From contig JNDT01001633.1 of the NCBI GenBank assembly GCA_000697055.1, positions 28,201 through 92,200 of the forward strand: 64,000 bases of DNA. The letters run 5' to 3'. The notes beneath the pieces are model-generated. The model was given only the letters and a program-made list of their open reading frames with translations, was not told the origin of the DNA and ran no database searches. Origin of the DNA: Saksenaea vasiformis B4078. Lineage: Eukaryota > Mucoromycota > Mucoromycetes > Mucorales > Saksenaeaceae. Each line of letters begins with the position of its first letter. The stretch's first letter is position 1. Below are positions 57,431 to 64,000 of this stretch, piece after piece. The position numbers and the translations under genes are program-made.

Positions 57431-59237
57431 TTAAAAAAAGGTACTGCTTCCCCATGGATTCGTACTATTTGCTACAGGCATTTGGTTGCCATTTATGATT
57501 CCTGTTGATTGAGCAAAATAATGCATCTGTTGTTGTTGTTGTTGTTGTTGTTGTAATGGTGGTTGCTGCTGCTGTTGCTGTGGAGCGAAGAGTGCTGTTT
57601 GAACTGGCGGGGGAGATGTGGCAAAGGGGTGGGTTGTGTACGGTTGTTGTTGTTGAGAAGGCGATGACTGGAATTGGTGATTGTTATTGAAAAAAGCACC
57701 CGAAGTCGTGCTAGGAGCACTCGTTGCCATTTGCGAAAATGGATTTGAATTTCCTGTTTGAGCAGGTTGCATCGGACCCTGTTGAAAGACAGGCTGCTGC
57801 TGCATGCTAGTTAATTGTGGCTGAACACCAAGATTGGCAGTAACATTATTATGAGCAAATCCAGGTGATGACTGCAGCTGTTGCTGTTGCTGATGTTGTG
57901 TGATTGTCGGAGAAGCTACAACTGGATAAGATAACAAAGAAAGAAAACGTATAGGACTATTTTTACCTGCGCTGAACGGATTAGCGGATGTGCTATATAC
58001 AGATACCGGCTGTTGTTGGTTAAATGATGTATAAAACGGGTTATTGAGAGGTCTCACAGCCGCATTGTTCTGTTCCACATCCAACAAATTGGCTGTTTTT
58101 GCACCAGCCAATTTGTGTGACAATCGTTCCTCAGATGACTGAGCTCGACCTGCAAGCTGTTGAGGAGAAGGAGGAAAGCTTATGCTGGCTGCACTACTAA
58201 CGTCGACAGTGTTGTTGTTGATATTACTAGCGGATCTCGCATCCTGCAGCAAACTGATTGCAACTTCCAAATTTCCACCCGATCTACGAAGCGCATCTCG
58301 ATTTTCCGCTAGGTTAACGAAACCCATGCTACGCAGATGGTTGGCCTTTTGTTCATCAGAGACCCCTCCACCAGGATTAAGAACAGGGCGTTGTGCACCT
58401 GGAAATCTGGATAAAATCTCTACAGCTGCTTCTATACTGCCTTGCGTCTGGCGCAACACTTGTAGGTTACGTTCATCATCTCTAAATCCCATCTCGCGTA
58501 GTTGAATTAAACTAGTCGTGTAATTATCACGATCCTGCATGATGACAGGTACAGAAGATGATCGCTTAGGAACTGTCTGCAGGCGTGCATTAGGGTCCAG
58601 TGTGTTTGCTCGTCGAGGCTGTCACAGGCTTTGGGTTAGGATGTGACTAATACAAAAAAAGACTTGCTCGCTTACAGGTTCAATTTCCCCGGTAAAGGCT
58701 CTCTTTTCCCATTTGTTGCGGATATATCTCTCCATAGCGCTACCAAATCCCTCCTTCAATAATCCGCACGGGAACAAATGACTATAAGAATCCAAGGGAC
58801 TTACTGTTCGTCGTCTGTCTCGAGAGGTAGAGGGTGTTTATCCGGGTGGGGATTCACTTTGGCGTTCACTTGATTATTGCCTCCTCCTTTGCGAATCATC
58901 TACAGAATGGTTAAACGGTCCGCTTCCATGGGCAATTATCATCCTACATCGATTTGTTCAAGGGTCCATTGATCCATCGTCACCGACTTGACCCTCGAGA
59001 TGTGCGTTCCCATCTTTCGATGAAGAGCGGCACATCGAATGCAAACAAAGATACCCAGAGAATACGAAGCCCATCGAGGATCTACACCGTAACACGGTCC
59101 ATTAAACGTCGCAGATGACCATATTCCTTACTTCTTGCTCGGCAATCCGCACAGTATTCGTTGCCCGGTATCTTCAGCAATTCGTGAAGCATGCGTTCAT
59201 GACGTTCTTGTGTAGCTTTTGTCTGTTTCTCGGTCAT
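57431..59237 (-). CDS. ArfGAP-UBA protein with glutamine-rich tail (Gts1/Ucp3-like)
   Basis: An ArfGAP stimulates GTP hydrolysis on Arf GTPases in vesicle traffic. Start ATG at 59237 ([20 protein letters not shown]). The zinc finger is split by an intron: [17 protein letters not shown], then [20 protein letters not shown], giving CxxC-x16-CxxC, and [20 protein letters not shown]. Next come [17 protein letters not shown] and [18 protein letters not shown]. Two UBA-like segments follow ([40 protein letters not shown]), then NPF-type motifs and a Gln-rich C-terminus, ending NPWGSSTFF at 57431. S. pombe Ucp3 and S. cerevisiae Gts1 share ArfGAP, UBA and Q-rich order; the second UBA-like unit is an addition I infer. 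The PLD start is only 83 bp downstream. Confidence 0.9.
57528..57581 (+). repeat. GTT/GCT trinucleotide run encoding polyglutamine
   Basis: About nine GTT/TTG triplets, then a TAATGG break and GCTGCTGCTGTTGCT. On the minus strand they encode two Gln runs of the ArfGAP protein (QQQQQQQQQ and QQQQQQ). Confidence 0.85.
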
Positions 59238-59339
59238 TTCGCTAGGTACTTGTAAAATTAGATGAAAAGGAGTGTAAACTTCCGGGTAAGCAGGAGCGAG
59301 AAAGCTGAAACGATCACAGGGGGACAGCCACACAATATC

Positions 59340-60355
59340 GGTTTTCCCGTGAGGACCGGAGATTTTTTTTTTTTTTTTTTTTTTACATACAGCTCTCGAC
59401 AGAAATGCGCATTGATCCTATTTCATAACTGGTATTCTCTCCACATGTAAAATAGTTGCAAATGATTTGTTGAGTATAGATTTGTTTCACTAGGTTCATT
59501 AATAGCTTCTAACATGATTGTCCTGTTTCCAATTGATTTATCATCTTTTGGCGGACATAGAAAACAACTGCCAAAAGTCCATGGATAAATTTCCATTTTT
59601 GGTGTAATATGCGATTTCTTTACAAACTGAAACGCTGCTAAGAAGGTACCGTGCCTGCTATTTACATATATATATATATGTATATATATGTTGCTGTTCT
59701 TTTTTCTTATTGAAAAAGCCATTTGTGCTATTACAAACTAATTGTGCATTAAACAAAGTTTAAGTTCATGCTAAGCTTAAACTACATAGCTTACAAGAAC
59801 TTGGCCCTTGGTCGATGTAGAAGCTATTCAAATGGTGTAGGTGCATATGCTGGTAAGCATATTTGATACAAATTATGTTGCATTTACTTAAGACTTTAAA
59901 AAGAATATCGCCCGGTAGTGGATGTCCTTGGCTTAAATCTTGTGAAACAGCAATTCCTTTGAAACGCTGCAGGATGCGGCATGTTTTGTTGTTCACAATT
60001 ATAAGAAAGGGTACTTAGATGAACAAAGTTTTACATTGTCTTTTTAGAACAAAGGGTTCTCAGGCTAAACGACGCATAGAAAAGTATATCCTTTTTACTT
60101 GCAGTAAGTTAAACTGTTTGCCGAGGATGTAGAAATGTGCAGCATCGAACAATAAAAAAAGACCGTCCTCCTTTAAATCTTGCTCGAAACCTTTTTACGC
60201 GTGTTGATAGGCTTTTATAGCCAAATTAGAAGAGACACTTTATCTTGGTATAGAATCACGCCTTTAGCTGACGTAAATCGAGTAAAATTTACATGTCTTT
60301 GATGCAAAATGGATATTCCATCGAGAAGCAGTAACTCCTGCAACGAGGAAACTGA
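59340..60355. other. AT-rich intergenic region
   Basis: A T-run (59365-59384) and an alternating TA tract (TATATATATATGTATATATA, from 59667) lie upstream of the ArfGAP gene. Minus-strand frames at 59423-59722 and 59766-59996 are open but have no motif. The second (ending DQGPSSCKLCSLSLA) looks somewhat protein-like. No gene is supported. Confidence 0.4.
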
Positions 60356-60360
60356 TATAC

Positions 60361-61127
60361 TGATTATTGAACAAGTTTTTATGCCAATCTATATAAATTT
60401 TGCATCCATGAGGAGCCAATTTTACGCTAAGAAAAGAATCAAGTATGCGTTCGTTAATACATAAGTTGGCAACAAATCCATACACTACTTACATCAACGT
60501 GGCCCTTCGGTGGACGCGAAATTTATATAGACAGCGTAAGATTTGTTCATGGTTAGTAAATGGAATAACATTTGGATGTCATTTTAGGTATCCCCAAAGG
60601 ATGTTTCCATGATTTCATGGGGCCCCACCCCGCACCGTGATGGGTGGAAGTGGGAGAGGGGAGAAACACGCCAGGTGCCGGTTGAAACGCACTGCAGAGG
60701 ATTTGAAGTGATACAGCGTCCAGCGATCTATTGTACAAGATGAGTGATGCTGAGCGCGACAACATTCATTTTACTTACTTAAGTGATGGGTAAAGACGCC
60801 ACCACAGCCGAGGCGGTTCGCGACAGAGATCATACAGGCTAAACAATACATCAAAAAGACATGAGTGATCCTGGATGCGTATTCCAATAAAAGTACATAC
60901 CAGGGATGTAAAATGAAAAGAGCCAAAGAAAAAAAAAAGAAATTCATGCGTCCCCTATTGGTGCGCTGGGGAACCTATTACAATGGACCAGCGCAATACA
61001 GCTTTGCTTCAGAAGTAACGATATCTGTCTCTCTGCGTGAAAGTTCACGGATACCGGACGCAAGATTGATTTGGCACAAACGCAAAGTAATATTTGGATG
61101 ACGTAAATGTGTGCTCAAAATCCAGTA
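60361..61127 (+). repeat. Dispersed noncoding repeat family, copy B (forward)
   Basis: Starts CTGATTATTGAACAAGTTTT and ends GTGTGCTCAAAATCCAGTAT. Between are GTGGACGCGAAATTTATATA, CCCCGCACCGTGATGGGTGG, CTGCAGAGGATTTGAAGTGA, GATGAGTGATGCTGAGCGCG, CCACAGCCGAGGCGGTTCGC and CGTATTCCAATAAAAGTACA, each present in copies C or D in the same order. The 3' third is diverged from A. Confidence 0.72.
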
Positions 61128-61129
61128 TT

Positions 61130-62030
61130 TTCATGAAGTCAAAGTACAACGAGCTGGTCTGTTATATGTATATTCTCTCTATGCCCGATTGGGAAACATG
61201 GGATGGTGCGATGGGGCGGGATTCAAGAGAAAGACTAACCTTTCTTTTCTATTCGACTCCATTCTCAATAATGACCCTGATATGAATGATCACTCGTGCC
61301 TTTTTTTTTGTATCATTTAGTCTGTCCCTGACCACGGCCTTCTTTACCATCATAATCAGAGGACGTTGTCCTTTATATTTGTTGTTTCGGCATCCATTGT
61401 ATCCGAATTATCGGCCTGAAAGGTTCAGTAATTGATGAAATGCAGTGGACGCATTAATTGCATCTGTCGCTTATCTTGTACACTTGCTGGTACAGCTCAG
61501 CTTCGAGCTCTAAAATCATCAAGAAGCCCCAGACAACAAAATCATGTTCTACATTAAACACATTACCAAACGTATCAGCAATTAGACTATCACAGTTAAA
61601 CTACGTCGCGGATTCAGCAGGAAATGGTGATAAAAGTCTTCCCCTAATACATGATGATCTATCATAATAGTCCATATGATGTCCGCAAAATAGGAATTGA
61701 GCAAAACAAAACACAGACACTGTGCAGATAATTCAGCAACGGTATTAATTGTTAGCAAACCCTATAGGTGGTGTATTCTGTAAGTGGGGCAGCCATTACG
61801 TGCTTTCCGCTGAAAAATAAAATATGTGTCATATCGCCCTGTCCGCGTGAAGCACGCTGCCTGGATTCACTTGCATATCGGCGGCAAGCAAGTATTGATA
61901 CAAGGTCAGACGCTTGCCACCAACTAAATAAGGCACTTGTACGCTACAGTCCTAAATTAGTAGGTAGCTGCAGAAAATCAATTTTTTATTGCATAATTTA
62001 GGCTCCAGCTGCATTTTTTCAACCTGTTGC
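61130..62030. other. No supported gene
   Basis: About 0.9 kb between repeat copies B and C. Short plus-strand frames (61094-61320, 61458-61667) have no motif. It may be decayed element sequence. Confidence 0.4.
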
Positions 62031-62033
62031 TAA

Positions 62034-62650
62034 GATACTGTTTATTGGGTCACTTTTTACGCTACACTAAATAAATCTTGCGCCTCTGAAGAGACAAATT
62101 TGCGCTAAAGAAGAATCGAGTATGCGGCCATCAGTGCATCAACGTTTCGTCTGAAGATAATCAACTTACATGAACTCGGTCTTCACCGGACGCAAAATTT
62201 ATTCAGGCAGCATAAAAATAATTCATGGTTAGTAGATGAAATAATACTTTGATGTCTTTTCACTTACCCCCGAAGGGGTATTCCGGCCATCGGCAGGAGC
62301 CAAAGCCCCGCACCTGAAGCGGTGGGGGCGGCGAGAGGTTGGGGGAGACCCTATGGCTTGGGAGCGGCCATTTTTGAACGGCGTGCAGAGGACTTGAAGC
62401 GATACATCGTATGGCAATCTATTGCGTAGGATGAGCGATACTGAGTGTGTGCGCGTGTGACAACGTTTACGTACTTTGAGTATGGGCATAAAGCACCGAC
62501 ACGGCCAAAACGGTTCGGGACAGCGGTCATGCAGCCTAAACGGCATGCAAAAAGCGTGAGTGATCCTGGATATGTGATAAAAAGTTGACATCCGTACCGG
62601 GGATGTTTGTACCAACAGAGCCAAAGAAGAAGAAGGAAAAACAAGGGAAA
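62034..62650 (+). repeat. Dispersed noncoding repeat family, copy C (forward, 3' truncated)
   Basis: Starts GATACTGTTTATTGGGTCAC, has both inverted end modules (ACGCTACACTAAATAAATCT; GACGCAAAATTTATTCAGGC), CTTACCCCCGAAGGGGTATT, a GC-rich block, GTGCAGAGGACTTGAAGCGA and CGGTTCGGGACAGCGGTCAT, then stops matching near AGAGCCAAAGAAGAAGAAGG. The 3' body found in A and E is absent; a degenerate tandem array follows instead. Confidence 0.72.
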
Positions 62651-62701
62651 AGAAGTGCTCGCTTTGAATATGCATCACTTTCCGTTATCTGAGACATACT
62701 T

Positions 62702-63030
62702 TTTGTGTGAGATAAAAGGAACCTATCTTCAACACACTTTTTGCATGAGACGACGGAATCCTGTTTTGAGACACCGTTTTTATGGGTCAAAAGAACCCGA
62801 TCACTGATTCACCCCTTTGCATGACACGATGGTACCCTATCACCGATACGCCTTTTGCGCGAGATAAAAAAAAAAGCCCGTACGTTCCACACACCGTTTG
62901 CATGAAATAAAAAGATCTGATCACTGATTGATCGTTTGCACGAGACGATGGTATCCTATCTCGAACACCAGATAATCGCGCCCTATCTTTATCAGATCAT
63001 TTGTACGCGACAATGAATTCCTGTCTCTGC
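62702..63030 (+). repeat. Degenerate tandem array, about eight units of 34-45 bp
   Basis: Units begin TTTGCATGAGA or a variant (TTTGCACGAGACGATGGTAT; TTTGCATGACACGATGGTAC; TTTGCATGAAATAAAAAGAT) and end with forms of CACCG or CACC. Two sub-types alternate: one with GACGATGG(T/A)(A/T)(C/T)CCT and one with GATAAAA. Unit length drifts and one unit carries an A-run. There are no identical repeats with unique spacers, so it is not a CRISPR array. Confidence 0.6.
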
Positions 63031-63376
63031 CTTTAGACAATGGAAAGCTATCAGTGACAGAAACGCAACATGGAAGAGTATGGCACGCAAGTCATAGCAT
63101 CGGATAAACGTAAGATAAACGTAAGAAAAATATACTTCAAAACGCAAAGTTTATCTGGAAGCAACGCCGAATAGTTTCAAATCGAAGCAAAGTCATGGGA
63201 AAAATCCTGTAGTTACTGTGGTCTGCATATCTAAACATCGATCTTCAGGAAGGATCTTTCATAGTTGTCAACGGTGCGACAGCAATGGCATGAATCCATT
63301 CCTTTTTAGAAATCGTGTGCGTAGGCTTTCATAGATTTCATGTCTTTAGATGCAGCTCATATATTACAATAGTGTT

Positions 63377-64000
63377 TTAGCGTGTCGCAGTAGGAAACGG
63401 CGCCTGATCCTTGACACAACTATCAAATACTTCTCTAACAATCGCTGCAGCTGCTTCACCACAATGCACCTGAGTGGACCTGACTGCATCTGCAAAGATG
63501 CACATTTCTTTCCTACTTGTAGGCTGGGTATCGTAGCACTGACCTGTCCAGGGGGATCAGTAGGGCATCCATGATCTACCTTTTTTTTTTTTTTACTTAC
63601 CTAGACTGGAAGCTCGGACTTCTCCACAAGCAATGAGATGACAGATACTAGTAACCCTCCCCTTTCGAGCCGTATCAAATGCGTGCACAAGCTCATGCAC
63701 CAGTGTATCCTCTAGCTGTTCTTTTGAACGAATGTTATCGCAGCAAAGCACTACCCTGTGATCATGGTTTAAAAAAGGTAGGCCTATTCAAGTTCCGTTT
63801 CACTACCGTTGATACCGGCCATCATAGTAACCCATTCGCATCTACAGAAAAGGTCAATTCAGCATGCGAGTATGCATGCGGAGAGATTACCTCTTGATTT
63901 GTTCCTGCACAGGGTCTACACGTAATTCCTCGTCGTAGAACTTGCTTATTTAAGGCTTGAATGCCCCGAAGCAACATGCTTACTTTCGATGAGGTCTCCA
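63377..64000 (-). CDS. ATP23: ATP23-like mitochondrial metalloprotease, 3' part, apparently missing a block
   Basis: Atp23 is an intermembrane-space protease that also assists ATP synthase assembly. The gene enters from the right edge. Readable exons are QVLRRGITCRPCAGTNQE (about 63950-63896), then VVLCCDNIRSKEQLEDTLVH with HELVHAFDTARKGR (HExxH zinc site) and CHLIACGEVRASSLG (to about 63604), RSVLRYPAYK (about 63549-63520) and VHCGEAAAAIVREVFDSCVK followed by DQAPFPTATR and the stop at 63377-63379. Family members have a conserved GDC ... HHQ-CVR-RA segment between RASSL and the RSVL equivalent. Only about 45 nt separate those exons here, and the flanking phases do not match. It may be a pseudogene or a divergent form. 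Confidence 0.7.

Noticed and set aside
60780..60860. tRNA- or SINE-like B box (GGTTCG...) inside the dispersed repeats
   Set aside because: Only a GGTTCG(C/G/A) core recurs; no A box at the right distance and no T-run terminator, so a pol III origin is not supported.

Overview
This window reads as a gene-plus-transposon stretch of a filamentous fungal nuclear genome. Genes are split by short introns (about 45-140 nt, GTAAGT/GTATGT-type donors, CTAAC/CTAAY-like branch sites, AG acceptors), and both strands carry conserved eukaryotic housekeeping genes. A decayed LRR protein gene at 25.6-29.0 kb is of a type I associate with Mortierella-like fungi, and the mobile-element debris (zinc-ribbon TnpB/Fanzor-like and zinc-knuckle ORFs) is of types I associate with Mucoromycota. 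My best guess is therefore Mucoromycota, possibly Mortierellomycotina; this is inference from remembered families, not a search.

Layout. 0-3.3 kb: a small membrane-protein ORF, then repeat and transposon debris (repeat copy D, a degenerate TnpB/Fanzor-like zinc-ribbon ORF). 3.6-4.7 kb: CENP-L-like kinetochore gene (+). 4.9-6.5 kb: acidic coiled-coil protein (+), convergent with NAF1 (-, 6.7-8.4 kb). 8.5-12.7 kb: poor in recognisable genes. 12.8-14.2 kb: Pap1/Yap1-type bZIP factor (+). 15-17 kb: Tc1/mariner scrap and repeat copy A. 17.0-18.2 kb: DLT1 (-), divergent from a NDUFA4/MLRQ-like gene (+, 18.8-19.1 kb). 19.7-23.6 kb: PPP4R1-like PP4 regulatory subunit (-). 25.6-29.0 kb: a broken multi-domain LRR gene interrupted by about 1.05 kb that looks like an LTR or promoter-bearing insertion. 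30.2-31.8 kb: mitochondrial EF-Tu (-). 32.9-35.3 kb: a complete but dead pogo/Tigger-type transposon with matching terminal repeats and a TA target duplication, itself invaded by a small element. 35.4-38.1 kb: more element-like ORF debris. 38.8-41.4 kb: RRM protein then ribosomal protein eL27 (+). 42.6-44.3 kb: TAF6 (-). 45.0-51.5 kb: repeat copy E and a large decayed element ORF set (-). 51.7-52.3 kb: PDRG1-like prefoldin-type gene (+). 52.6-59.2 kb: phospholipase D (PX-PH-HKD) and an ArfGAP-UBA-polyQ Gts1-like gene, tandem on the minus strand. 59.3-63.0 kb: repeat copies B and C and a degenerate minisatellite. 63.4-64.0 kb: ATP23-like metalloprotease (-), running off the edge and apparently missing one conserved block.

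The genes do not form one pathway. They are ordinary chromosomal genes (transcription: TAF6, bZIP; RNP assembly and translation: NAF1, eL27, EF-Tu; signalling and traffic: PPP4R1, PLD, ArfGAP; mitochondria: MLRQ, ATP23, EF-Tu; kinetochore: CENP-L) separated by islands of dead mobile DNA. The least explained items are a dispersed noncoding repeat family of about 0.6-1.0 kb (five long copies and at least three fragments here) and the decayed immune-receptor-like LRR gene with a promoter-like insertion in its middle. All exon boundaries were read by eye.
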